From Bacteroidota bacterium (lineage in GTDB: Bacteria > Bacteroidota > Bacteroidia > B-17B0 > Aurantibacillaceae): a stretch of 64,000 nucleotides of DNA. Where the stretch lies: contig JADJSH010000003.1 of NCBI GenBank assembly GCA_016711805.1, positions 1 through 64,000 of the forward strand, given 5' to 3'. This document shows, in pieces, positions 15,085 through 24,516 of this stretch (positions within the stretch are counted from its first letter, which is position 1; each line of letters starts with the position of its first letter). The notes beneath the pieces are model-generated. The model saw only the letters and a program-made list of their open reading frames with translations. It was not told the DNA's origin and made no database searches. The translations under genes were made by a program, and so were the position numbers.

Positions 15085-17350
15085 ATTATTCTTCATACTA
15101 TTAATTATTATTTCGTTGAGAATTATTTCTCAAGAACAACAATCTTCGTTACCAATTATTCCTTTTCCTAAAGAGTGCAAACTGTTTCCGGGAAATTTTG
15201 TGCTGTCCTCTTCCACAAAAATTGTCGCAACTTCTCTAAAAGTGCAAAATGAAATTGATTGGTTTAACGACTATTTAAAAACCTATTATGGGTTTACGCT
15301 TCAGGTAGTCGATAAAGAGCCAAAAAATGGGAACTACATTCAATTTACAATTCCTGATTGGGAAGCTGGCTACAAAGAAAATTATCATCTAACCGTTTCT
15401 GAAAATGCTATTACAATTTTAGCAGAAGGAAATAGCGCAGGAAATTTTTATGCCCTTCAAACATTGATTCAATTATTGCCAATTGAAAAAGGAAATGCAC
15501 TTTTAATACCATGCGTTCAAATAAAAGATTCACCCCGATTTGAATGGAGAGGCATGCACTTAGATGTATCTCGTCACTTCTTTCCAATCAGTTTTATTAA
15601 AAAGTACATCGACATTTTAGCGTTGTATAAAATGAATACTTTTCATTGGCATCTAACCGACGACCAAGGATGGCGCATTGAAATTAAAAAATATCCAAAG
15701 CTAACTACAGTGGGTGCATGGAGAAAAGGCACTATGGTTGGTAAATACAGCGATCATAAATATGATAGTATCCCCTATGGTGGATTTTATACACAGGAAC
15801 AAATTAAGGAAGTTGTCACTTATGCTGCTAAGCGACATGTTACCATTGTTCCTGAAATAGAAATGCCTGGTCATGCTGTTGCGGCAATTTCTTCTTATCC
15901 TTATCTATCATGCACTGGGAAACAAATTGATGTAGAAAAAGGTTGGGGAGTATTTGAAGATGTATTTTGTACAAAAGATTCAACCTTTCAATTTATACAA
16001 AATGTGATGGATGAAGTGATTCCTTTATTCCCTGGAAAGTACATTCACATTGGCGGAGATGAAAGTCCTAAAACGAGATGGAAGGTTTGTCAGCAATGTC
16101 AAAAGAGAATAAAAGATGAACACCTAAAAGATGAACATGAGTTACAAAGTTATTTTATTAAACGCATAGAAAAATATGTAAATAGTAAAGGCAAACAAAT
16201 TATTGGTTGGGACGAAATTTTAGAGGGAGGCTTAGCCCCTAATGCTGCCGTTATGAGTTGGCAAGGTATTGAAGGAGGAATAGCAGCAGCCAAACAAAAA
16301 CATAAGGCGGTGATGACTCCTGGTTCGCATTGTTATTTTGACCATTATCAAGCTCCTGCATCAGATGAACCTTTGGCAATTGGCGGTTATACTCCTATTG
16401 AAAAAGTATATAGTTACGAACCAATTCCTAATGAACTGAATGCAGAAGAACAACACTATATTCTAGGAGCACAAGCCAATCTATGGACGGAATATATTTT
16501 AAATGAAAAGCATTTAGAATATATGGCACTACCTCGTATGGCAGCATTAGCAGAAGTAGTATGGACACCCAAAGAAATAAAAAATGAAACTGCTTTTTTA
16601 ACTCGTCTTCAAAAACACTTTTTATTGTTAGATAAATTAAATATCAATTACGCGAAAGCGTTATATAAAGTAGAGTCGAAAGTTTCACCGTCAACAACAA
16701 CCAAACATATTGCCTTAGAATTAAATGCTAATTCGTCTCTTGGAGAAATTCGTTTTACAACTGATGGCACAACACCAACGGCTGCATCCTTATTATATCA
16801 ATCGCCTATAGAGTTAGAAAAAGATATTACCATTACAAGTGCATTATTTAAAAGCAAAGAATTGAAAGGAAAAATAGCTTCTCGCAATTATTCGATTAAT
16901 AAAGCCACCAACAAACCCATTACATTAAAAACACCTCCTAGTAAATCTTACAATTATGGTGGTGGATTTAATTTGCTAAATGGTATTGTAGCCAAACTAC
17001 CGAGAGCCAATAACGAATGGCTTGGTTGGGGCGGAAATGATTTAGAGGCAATTATTAATTTAGAAAACAAAGAAGAAATTTCACAAATACAAATTGGATT
17101 TCTAAATGAAGAATTAAGTTGGATTTACTTGCCAAAAGAAATTGAATTTTTAATTTCTGACGATGGTAAAACATTTACATCTATTGGCAAAACAACCGTA
17201 AAAGATAATCGCTTTGCGAAATTACAAGTCACTAAAATTAAAACGACCTACGTTAAAATTATTGCGACCAACTTTGGCAACATTCCAACTGGTAATCCTG
17301 GCGCTGGAGAACCCGCTTGGCTATTTTGCGATGAAATTCAAATACAATAA
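15071..17350 (+). CDS. Beta-N-acetylhexosaminidase, family GH20
   Basis: The 759-residue enzyme removes terminal N-acetylglucosamine or N-acetylgalactosamine from glycans by substrate-assisted catalysis. A signal peptide (first 20 residues) is followed by the GH20b domain to about residue 155, then the catalytic barrel from 'FEWRGMHLDVSRHFF'. The catalytic pair is D330-E331 in 'YIHIGGDESPKTRW', with 'FHWHLTDDQGWRIEI' and 'VPEIEMPGHAVAAI' as further signatures. Residues from about 550 form a chitobiase C-terminal-type module ('IRFTTDGTTPTAASLLYQ'), and the last 130 form an F5/8-type carbohydrate-binding module. It is part of the N-glycan locus. No lipobox is seen, so it is probably periplasmic. 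Confidence 0.95.
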   Translation: MRRNKLFFILLIIISLRIISQEQQSSLPIIPFPKECKLFPGNFVLSSSTKIVATSLKVQNEIDWFNDYLKTYYGFTLQVVDKEPKNGNYIQFTIPDWEAGYKENYHLTVSENAITILAEGNSAGNFYALQTLIQLLPIEKGNALLIPCVQIKDSPRFEWRGMHLDVSRHFFPISFIKKYIDILALYKMNTFHWHLTDDQGWRIEIKKYPKLTTVGAWRKGTMVGKYSDHKYDSIPYGGFYTQEQIKEVVTYAAKRHVTIVPEIEMPGHAVAAISSYPYLSCTGKQIDVEKGWGVFEDVFCTKDSTFQFIQNVMDEVIPLFPGKYIHIGGDESPKTRWKVCQQCQKRIKDEHLKDEHELQSYFIKRIEKYVNSKGKQIIGWDEILEGGLAPNAAVMSWQGIEGGIAAAKQKHKAVMTPGSHCYFDHYQAPASDEPLAIGGYTPIEKVYSYEPIPNELNAEEQHYILGAQANLWTEYILNEKHLEYMALPRMAALAEVVWTPKEIKNETAFLTRLQKHFLLLDKLNINYAKALYKVESKVSPSTTTKHIALELNANSSLGEIRFTTDGTTPTAASLLYQSPIELEKDITITSALFKSKELKGKIASRNYSINKATNKPITLKTPPSKSYNYGGGFNLLNGIVAKLPRANNEWLGWGGNDLEAIINLENKEEISQIQIGFLNEELSWIYLPKEIEFLISDDGKTFTSIGKTTVKDNRFAKLQVTKIKTTYVKIIATNFGNIPTGNPGAGEPAWLFCDEIQIQ

Positions 17351-17351
17351 G

Positions 17352-18344
17352 ATGAATACAAACCGACGACAATTCATAAAGCTTTCAGCATTTGCAACTT
17401 CCTTGTTTGCTTTTAATAAAAGTAAAGCATCAGAGGTTATAACTAATGCATCTAAAGAACAAATCAAACCAATTGTGATTTCTACTTGGCGTTTTGGTGT
17501 AGAAGCCAACGCAGAGGCCTGGAAAATTTTATCGAACAAAGGAAGAGCATTAGATGCTGTGGAAGCTGGTGTAAAAATTCCAGAAGCAGATCCGAAAGAA
17601 CGAAGTGTTGGTTATGGAGGCAGGCCTGATCGTGATGGAAGAGTAACGTTAGATGCGTGCATCATGGATGATTATGCAAACATTGGTTCAGTGGGTTGTT
17701 TAGAACATATTGTACATCCAATCTCGGTAGCAAGAGCTGTGATGGAAAAAACGCCACATACCATGTTAGTTGGCGAAGGCGCTTTAGATTTTGCTTTATC
17801 ACAAGGCTTTAAAAAAGAAAATTTATTGGTCAAAGAATCTGAAGAGGAATGGAAAGAGTGGTTAAAAACATCAAAATACAAGCCGATAGCCAATATCGAA
17901 AACCATGATACGATCGGCATGGTAGCTTTAGATATGAACGGCAATTTATCAGGCGCATGCACAACCAGTGGCATGGCTTTTAAAATGCACGGACGAATTG
18001 GAGACTCACCCATTATTGGCGCGGGCTTATTTGTAGATAATGAAGTTGGCGCTGCAACTGCTACAGGACATGGTGAAGAAGTCATGCGAATTGTAGGAAG
18101 TCATACCGTAGTAGAATTAATGCGTCAAGGATTGGCTCCTGAAGAAGCTTGCAGAAAAGCGGTAGAGAGAATCATTAGCATCGCAAAAAGAAAAAACAAA
18201 CCATTAGATGAATTACAAATTGGATTCATTGCCATTAACAAAAAAGGGGGACATGGCGCCTACTGCTTACAGAAAGGTTTTAACTATGCAGTCTATTCTC
18301 CTGAAATAAACAATCAATTAATTGATGCTAAACACATCCTTTAA
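17352..18344 (+). CDS. N4-(beta-N-acetylglucosaminyl)-L-asparaginase (glycosylasparaginase)
   Basis: The 330-residue Ntn-hydrolase cuts the bond between asparagine and the first N-acetylglucosamine of N-glycans. The precursor should self-cleave before T187 in 'NHDTIGMVALDMNGNLSGAC', and the small-subunit pieces 'GRIGDSPIIGAGLFVDNE' and 'AATATGHGEEVMR' match the family. The N-terminus 'NRRQFIKLSAFATSLFAF' is a twin-arginine-type signal, so export through Tat to the periplasm is likely. The ATG at 17352 follows the GH20 stop by one base. This is the terminal step of glycopeptide breakdown and ties the operon to N-linked glycans rather than chitin or mannan. Confidence 0.93.
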   Translation: MNTNRRQFIKLSAFATSLFAFNKSKASEVITNASKEQIKPIVISTWRFGVEANAEAWKILSNKGRALDAVEAGVKIPEADPKERSVGYGGRPDRDGRVTLDACIMDDYANIGSVGCLEHIVHPISVARAVMEKTPHTMLVGEGALDFALSQGFKKENLLVKESEEEWKEWLKTSKYKPIANIENHDTIGMVALDMNGNLSGACTTSGMAFKMHGRIGDSPIIGAGLFVDNEVGAATATGHGEEVMRIVGSHTVVELMRQGLAPEEACRKAVERIISIAKRKNKPLDELQIGFIAINKKGGHGAYCLQKGFNYAVYSPEINNQLIDAKHIL

Positions 18345-19011
18345 ATATGTATTAGAAATTGCATGCTTTAATGTGCAATCTTGTGCACAAGCTCAAGAGG
18401 CTGGAGCAGACAGAATTGAATTTTGTGATAATTATAGTTTAGGAGGAATTACTCCATCACAAACTGACATTATTGAAGCAAAAAAATTATTACATATTCC
18501 TTTACACGTGATTATTCGTCCGCGTGGAGGAAATTTTGTTTATGATACTGAAGAGATAGAAATGATGAAGCGTGATGTTTTATTTTGTAAAGAACATAAC
18601 ATAGATGGCGTAGTTTTTGGTGTTTTAAATTCTGACAATACTATTGATGTAAAAGCAAATAAAGAATTAGTTGAACTCGCCAAACCAATGTCGGTAACAT
18701 TTCATAGAGCCATTGATTCATGTGAGAATATAGAAAAATCATTGGAGGAAATTATTGAACTTGGGTTTAACAAAGTATTGACATCAGGCGGAAAACAAAA
18801 CGCTTTAAACGGAATTGAAACATTAAAAAAATGTCAAGAAAAGTACGGAGAAAAAATTACGATTATTCCAGGAGGTGGTATCAGAAGTAATAATATAGGA
18901 TTAATTGCAAAGGAAACAGGCTGCATCCAATTTCATTCGGCAGCACTTACTAACAGTTCGGACATGGCAGACGCAAATGAAATAAAATATTTAAAAGCAA
19001 CCTTGTTTTGA
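18325..19011 (+). CDS. cutC: CutC family protein
   Basis: The 228-residue protein is a TIM-barrel member of the CutC family: 'LEIACFNVQSCAQAQEAGADRIEFCDNYSLGGITPS', 'HVIIRPRGGNFVY', 'VTFHRAIDSC' and 'KVLTSGGKQNALNGIETL' are all typical. The family was named for copper tolerance in Escherichia coli, but that role is disputed and the active site looks like that of a sugar- or isomer-handling TIM barrel. Here it overlaps the glycosylasparaginase by 20 bases and the beta-mannosidase by 4, deep inside a glycan operon, which argues for a role in glycan metabolism. The ATG at 18325 is chosen over a TTG at 18322. Confidence 0.92.
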   Translation: MLNTSFKYVLEIACFNVQSCAQAQEAGADRIEFCDNYSLGGITPSQTDIIEAKKLLHIPLHVIIRPRGGNFVYDTEEIEMMKRDVLFCKEHNIDGVVFGVLNSDNTIDVKANKELVELAKPMSVTFHRAIDSCENIEKSLEEIIELGFNKVLTSGGKQNALNGIETLKKCQEKYGEKITIIPGGGIRSNNIGLIAKETGCIQFHSAALTNSSDMADANEIKYLKATLF

Positions 19012-21527
19012 AAAAATACTTCATATATCTATTTACTTTAAGCTCTGTGTTTTTGATAGCACAAAACTCAACCGTAGATTTAAATGCTAGTTGGCAATTC
19101 AAAAAATCTGGTTCCAATCCATATTATCCTGCAATTGTGCCAGGAACTATTCATACTGATTTATTGAATAACAAATTAATTAAAGATCCTTTTTATTCAG
19201 ATAATGAAAAAAGTTTGCAATGGATTGAAAACGAAAGTTGGGAATATGCAGGGAAATTTAACTGTGACAATATCACTTTAAAAAACAAACATCTTGAATT
19301 AAATTTTGAAGGCTTAGATACTTACGCGAAAGTGTTTTTAAATGGGCAACCAATCTTAGAATGTAACAACATGTTCCGTTCCTGGAACCTTGATGTGAAG
19401 CCATATTTAAAGGCAGGAGAAAATACCCTACAGATTATTTTTGAGTCTGCTGTCAAAAAAGGAAAAGAGGACGCCGCTAAATTACCATATATTTTACCGG
19501 GTGATGAAAAGGTATTTACTCGAAAAGCTCAGTACCAATATGGTTGGGACTGGGGACCGCGTTTTGTAACTTGTGGTATTTACAAGCCGATTAAATTACA
19601 CTGTTGGAATGATGTGAATGTTATTTCTGTTAATCCAATTATTAAAAACATCAGTGATTCCTTAGCCGATTTAGCTTTTATTGTAGAAACAAAAAGTGAT
19701 ACTGCTATTTCTGGAAGACTCAACATTAATACCTATCGTGGAGAAATAAACAACGCAAAACTTCAATACAATACTAATTACCCCTTAAAACTAGAAAAGG
19801 GAATTAACGTCGATACGTTTCACTATTCTATTCGTAACCCCAAACTTTGGAATAGTAATGGCTTGGGAGAAGCAAATTTATATGGTTATGATGTCAATCT
19901 CAGATACAATGGTTTAGCCATTAATCATTATGGAACAATTGGTTTAAGAACCTTAGAGTTAATTCAAGAGAAGGATTCTGTAGGGCAAAGTTTCTATTTT
20001 AAACTAAACGGTAAGCCTGTCTTTATGAAAGGAGCAAATTATATCCCTCAAGATAATTTTGTTTCAAGGACCACCAAACTCGATTACAAAAAGATAATTC
20101 AAATGGCTAAAGAAGCCAATATGAATATGCTACGTGTTTGGGGTGGCGGTGTTTACGCTAATGATGAATTTTATAAAGAATGCGATAGAAACGGGATTTT
20201 AGTGTGGCAGGATTTTATGTTTGCCTGCGCGATGTATCCTGGAGATTCTGCCTTTGTAGAAAACGTCAAACAAGAAATAACAGAGCAAATAAAACGTTTA
20301 CGATCACATCCGAGTCTAGCATTATGGTGCGGAAATAATGAAGTTGATGAAGGTTGGCTTAACTGGGGTTGGCAAAAACAATATAAATACTCAAAAAAGG
20401 ACTCAGCAAAAATTTGGAATGATTATGATAATTTATTTCACAATGTCATTCCTCAAATTGTAAAAGAACAAAATCCTAGTGTGTACTATTGGCCTTCTTC
20501 TCCTTCTATTGGTTGGGGACATAAAGAAAGTTTGCAGCAAGGCGATTCACATTACTGGGGCGTTTGGTGGGGCAACGAACCTTTTGAAACTTACACCAAA
20601 AAAGTCGGGAGATTTATGAGCGAGTATGGGTTTCAAGCAATGCCTGACATCAATACATTTAAAACCTTTTGCGATAGCAACGAACTGAATTTAAATTCTA
20701 AGTCTGTGAAGGCGCATCAAAAACATCCAAAGGGTTATGAAACCATTCAAACATATATGGAACGTGATTACAAAATTCCAAAAGATTTTATGCAATATAA
20801 TTATGTGTCTCAACTACTACAACGCGATGGAATGAAAATAGCCATTGAAGCACATCATAGAGCAAAGCCATACTGCATGGGAACCTTGTATTGGCAATTA
20901 AATGATTGTTGGCCTGTTACTTCTTGGAGCGCTATTGATTATAACTATAAGCCAAAAGCCTTGTACTATGAAACAAAAAAATTATTTAACGATATCACTA
21001 TTTCTGTCAAGGAAGAGAAAAATGACTTTCAAATTTTTATTGTATCAGACAAACAAACTGACGCAAAGGGTACACTTAATGTATCTATCAAAAACATGAA
21101 AGGTCATGTATTATATACCAACAGCAATGAAGGAATCATAAGTGCTAATGAAAGCAAAGTATATTTTAAAATAAATAAAAGCGATATGGAGCTTTTTACG
21201 AAAAATGAAATTTACTTATCAGTTGAGTTTATTGATTCAAAAGGAAAATTACTTACTAAACACATTTCCTGTTTTGTAAAACCAAAAGCATTGCAATTAC
21301 AAGTGCCTGAAATCAACATCCAGTTTTCCAAAGAAAAAAAATGCCTGCTAGTCTCCAGCAAAACCTTTGTCAAAGACTTGTATTTGTATTCAAATGACAC
21401 CAACATTTCTTTTAGCGATAATTATATAGACCTCGAGCCTAATCAAATCATCGAAATAAAAACAAACGTAGGAATGGAATTATACAAGCAAATACAATAC
21501 ATTTCCTTATACGATATCAATCATTAA
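19008..21527 (+). CDS. Beta-mannosidase, family GH2
   Basis: The 839-residue enzyme has a signal peptide ('YFIYLFTLSSVFLIAQ') and the full GH2 layout: a sugar-binding jelly roll to about residue 205, an immunoglobulin-like domain to about 315 and the catalytic barrel. The acid/base is E445 in 'LALWCGNNEVDEGW' and the nucleophile is E539 in 'GRFMSEYGFQAMP'. The 'WGWDWGPRFVTCGIYKPI' pattern marks beta-mannosidases. It should cleave the beta-1,4-mannose linked to the chitobiose core of N-glycans. It starts with TTG at 19008, overlapping the CutC stop (TTGA). Being exported, it acts after the GH92 mannosidases have cleared the outer mannoses. Confidence 0.95.
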   Translation: MKKYFIYLFTLSSVFLIAQNSTVDLNASWQFKKSGSNPYYPAIVPGTIHTDLLNNKLIKDPFYSDNEKSLQWIENESWEYAGKFNCDNITLKNKHLELNFEGLDTYAKVFLNGQPILECNNMFRSWNLDVKPYLKAGENTLQIIFESAVKKGKEDAAKLPYILPGDEKVFTRKAQYQYGWDWGPRFVTCGIYKPIKLHCWNDVNVISVNPIIKNISDSLADLAFIVETKSDTAISGRLNINTYRGEINNAKLQYNTNYPLKLEKGINVDTFHYSIRNPKLWNSNGLGEANLYGYDVNLRYNGLAINHYGTIGLRTLELIQEKDSVGQSFYFKLNGKPVFMKGANYIPQDNFVSRTTKLDYKKIIQMAKEANMNMLRVWGGGVYANDEFYKECDRNGILVWQDFMFACAMYPGDSAFVENVKQEITEQIKRLRSHPSLALWCGNNEVDEGWLNWGWQKQYKYSKKDSAKIWNDYDNLFHNVIPQIVKEQNPSVYYWPSSPSIGWGHKESLQQGDSHYWGVWWGNEPFETYTKKVGRFMSEYGFQAMPDINTFKTFCDSNELNLNSKSVKAHQKHPKGYETIQTYMERDYKIPKDFMQYNYVSQLLQRDGMKIAIEAHHRAKPYCMGTLYWQLNDCWPVTSWSAIDYNYKPKALYYETKKLFNDITISVKEEKNDFQIFIVSDKQTDAKGTLNVSIKNMKGHVLYTNSNEGIISANESKVYFKINKSDMELFTKNEIYLSVEFIDSKGKLLTKHISCFVKPKALQLQVPEINIQFSKEKKCLLVSSKTFVKDLYLYSNDTNISFSDNYIDLEPNQIIEIKTNVGMELYKQIQYISLYDINH

Positions 21528-21558
21528 ACTTATTAATTGAGTAACTTTACTATACCTT

Positions 21559-24480
21559 ATGAAGAGCCTATTACTTATATTTTTCACTCTCAGCTTCTCA
21601 ACTTTTGTAGCACAAACAAAATATGCCCAATTCGTCAATCCATTTATCGGAACTGGCGGTGCAGGGCATACGTTTCCAGGAGCTGTGGTGCCTTTTGGCA
21701 TGATGCAATTAAGTCCAGATACGCGTATTGATGGCAGTTGGGAAGGTTGTGGTGGCTACCATTATTCTGATTCAATTATTTATGGATTTACACACACACA
21801 TTTAAGCGGAACAGGCGTAAGTGATTATGGTGATATTTTAATAATGCCAACGCTTCAAAAAAGTAATTTCAAAAATAAAACTTACGCTACTAAATTTTCC
21901 CATTTGAAAGAAAAAGCAAGTGCGGGTTTTTATGAAGTGACGCTAAACAATAATGTGAATGTAAAATTAACAGCAACAGAACGCGTAGGTATTCATCAAT
22001 ACAGTTTTCCTAAAATGGATACTGCGACTATTGTGCTTGATTTATTGCACAGAGATAAAACATTAAACTGCTCATTAACTATTGTAGATAGTGTCACAGT
22101 GATTGGCTCTCGTATCAGCGAAGCTTGGGCTAATGAACAACATGTGTATTATATCATCAAATTCAATAAGCCCATTATTTCTAAAAAAATAAATGCTCAA
22201 CCCCTTTCAAAAGGAATGTCTGAAAAAGAAAAAAATGTTGGTGCTTATTTTCAATTTGATAACCGCGATGGCAAACCACTACTCATTAAAGTAGGGATTT
22301 CACAAACAGGCACGGTTGGCGCAAAATTAAATTTAGAAACTGAAGCGACACATTGGAATTTTGAGAAATACAAACAAGATGCAGAACTTAGTTGGGAAAA
22401 AGAATTATCCAAAATAGAAATACAAACTAAAAACGATGAACAAAACATTATTTTTTATACAGCCTTGTATCATTGTTTCACGCATCCGTCATTAGCTGGC
22501 GATGTAGATGGGAAATACAGAGGACGTGATTTAAAAGTTCATCAAGCTGCTGGTTTTACACCTTACACCGTATTTTCGTTATGGGATACATTCAGAGAAT
22601 TGCACCCACTGTTTACGATAATTGAACAAAAGCGCACTACCGATATCATCAACACCTTTTTACAACAACACAAAGAAAGTGGTCGTTTACCGATGTGGGA
22701 ACTATCAGCTAATGAAACCAATTGCATGATTGGCTTTCATAGTGTTTCGGTAATTGCTGATGCGATGACAAAAGGCATTACTGGCTTTGATAAAAATGCC
22801 ATTTACGAATCTATGGTAGCTGCTTCTAATTATACGAGTTGGAGCATCCCAACTTTTAATAAAAACAATTTCGTACAAATAGATGATGAATCAGAAAGTG
22901 TATCTAAAACATTAGAGTATGCTTACGATAACTGGTGTATTGCTCAAGTAGCCAAAAAATTAAATAAAAAAACAGATTACGAGTTATACATGAAACGCGC
23001 ACAAGCCTACAAAAATGTGTATGATAAAAAAACAGGTTTTATGCGTCCACGTAAAAATGGGAATTGGCTTTCTCCTTTTGAACCTCGAGAAGTCAACAAC
23101 CATTTCACAGAAGCTAATAGTTGGCAATACTCTTTCTTTGTTCCACAAGATGTTTCGGGTCTTGTAAAATTAATGGGTGGAGAGAAGCAGTTTGAACAAA
23201 AATTAGATGATTTGTTTAGTGCTAAAAGTGAAACTGAAGGTAGAACACAAGCTGATATAACAGGATTAATTGGTCAGTATGCACATGGCAACGAACCAAG
23301 CCACCACATGGCATACTTATACAACTATGTTAGTAAGCCACAAAAAACACAAGAAAAAATCTATCAAATCTTAAAAGAGTTTTATAAAAATAATCCTGAT
23401 GGTTTAATTGGCAACGAAGATTGCGGACAAATGAGCGCTTGGTATGTATTAAGTTCCATGGGCTTTTATCAGGTTTGTCCGGGAAAGGCAGAATACACTA
23501 TTGGCTCACCATTATTTGACAATGTAAAAATCCATTTAGAAAACGGAAAAACTTTTGAGATTTCTAAAAAAAATCCAACTACTACATTTCAATATATTCA
23601 ATCATCTAGCATTAATGGGAAACTATCCAACAGTTCTATTTTATCTCACAGCACCATTATAACAGGAGGAAAATTAGAGTTTATAATGCAAGAAAAATTA
23701 GATGAAAAAAATCTATTTGGTAAATCTGCTTTATTGAGACCTTCTACAAACATTACTACAAAACAAATTATACAAGTGCCTGTGATTATTACGCCTGCGA
23801 AATTAACAGATACAGAAAAAACCATTAGCATTGAGCATCCCAATCCTAAAGTAAAATTGGTTTATACCATCGATGGCTCAGAACCAAAAGCTAACTCCAA
23901 AATATATGCTGATCCTTTTACCTCTGATTCTTCAATTACCATTAAAGCCAAAGCGTTTTTAAATTTAGAAAGCAGTTCAGTAACTACGGCCACTGCATAT
24001 CGCAAACCAAATAATTGGAAAATAGCCATACAAAGTCAATACAACAAACAATACGATGCTGGCGGTGATGAAGGTATTATTGACGGGCAACATGGTACCA
24101 CTAATTGGAGAAGTGGCGGATGGCAAGGTTTTCAAGGACAAGATTTCAATTGCATTGTTGATTTAGGAAAAGTAACTCCTATACAATATGTAACGGCTGA
24201 GTTTTTGCAAGACACTCGCTCCTGGATTTTGTACCCAAAACAAGTATCCTACGAAATTTCTGAAGACGGCATTAATTACAAACCTTTTGGTGTAATAGAG
24301 AATGGTGTAGCAGCCGACGATTACAATTTACAAATGCGTACATTTTTACATAATAATATGGTAAAAGCAAATGCTCGTTATGTTAAAATAAAAGCGACCA
24401 ATTTTGGTAAATTACCAGACTGGCACCAAGGAAATGGAGGCGATGCGTTCATATTTATTGATGAAATAGAGGTCAGATAA
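21559..24480 (+). CDS. Alpha-1,2-mannosidase, family GH92
   Basis: The 973-residue exo-alpha-mannosidase trims non-reducing mannoses from high-mannose N-glycans with calcium-assisted inversion. A signal peptide ends near 'FVAQ'. The N-terminal GH92 domain starts 'YAQFVNPFIGTGGAGHTFPGAVVPFGMMQLSPDT' and includes 'GFTHTHLSGTGVSDYGDI'. The catalytic barrel contains 'WELSANETNCMIGFHSV', 'QYAHGNEPSHHMAYLYN' and 'GNEDCGQMSAWYVLSSMGFY', all near-universal in the family. About residues 755-810 form a chitobiase C-terminal-like module and the last 150 an F5/8-type module. It lies 31 bases after the beta-mannosidase and closes the glycan locus. One GH92 copy alone probably handles several linkages. Confidence 0.95.
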   Translation: MKSLLLIFFTLSFSTFVAQTKYAQFVNPFIGTGGAGHTFPGAVVPFGMMQLSPDTRIDGSWEGCGGYHYSDSIIYGFTHTHLSGTGVSDYGDILIMPTLQKSNFKNKTYATKFSHLKEKASAGFYEVTLNNNVNVKLTATERVGIHQYSFPKMDTATIVLDLLHRDKTLNCSLTIVDSVTVIGSRISEAWANEQHVYYIIKFNKPIISKKINAQPLSKGMSEKEKNVGAYFQFDNRDGKPLLIKVGISQTGTVGAKLNLETEATHWNFEKYKQDAELSWEKELSKIEIQTKNDEQNIIFYTALYHCFTHPSLAGDVDGKYRGRDLKVHQAAGFTPYTVFSLWDTFRELHPLFTIIEQKRTTDIINTFLQQHKESGRLPMWELSANETNCMIGFHSVSVIADAMTKGITGFDKNAIYESMVAASNYTSWSIPTFNKNNFVQIDDESESVSKTLEYAYDNWCIAQVAKKLNKKTDYELYMKRAQAYKNVYDKKTGFMRPRKNGNWLSPFEPREVNNHFTEANSWQYSFFVPQDVSGLVKLMGGEKQFEQKLDDLFSAKSETEGRTQADITGLIGQYAHGNEPSHHMAYLYNYVSKPQKTQEKIYQILKEFYKNNPDGLIGNEDCGQMSAWYVLSSMGFYQVCPGKAEYTIGSPLFDNVKIHLENGKTFEISKKNPTTTFQYIQSSSINGKLSNSSILSHSTIITGGKLEFIMQEKLDEKNLFGKSALLRPSTNITTKQIIQVPVIITPAKLTDTEKTISIEHPNPKVKLVYTIDGSEPKANSKIYADPFTSDSSITIKAKAFLNLESSSVTTATAYRKPNNWKIAIQSQYNKQYDAGGDEGIIDGQHGTTNWRSGGWQGFQGQDFNCIVDLGKVTPIQYVTAEFLQDTRSWILYPKQVSYEISEDGINYKPFGVIENGVAADDYNLQMRTFLHNNMVKANARYVKIKATNFGKLPDWHQGNGGDAFIFIDEIEVR

Positions 24481-24516
24481 ATAGGTTTTATCGAAAAATA
24501 ATTTTTATTTAGCAGT

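Noticed and set aside
13198..24480. Classic SusC/SusD polysaccharide utilisation locus.
   Set aside because: No TonB-dependent receptor or SusD-like lipoprotein is in the window.
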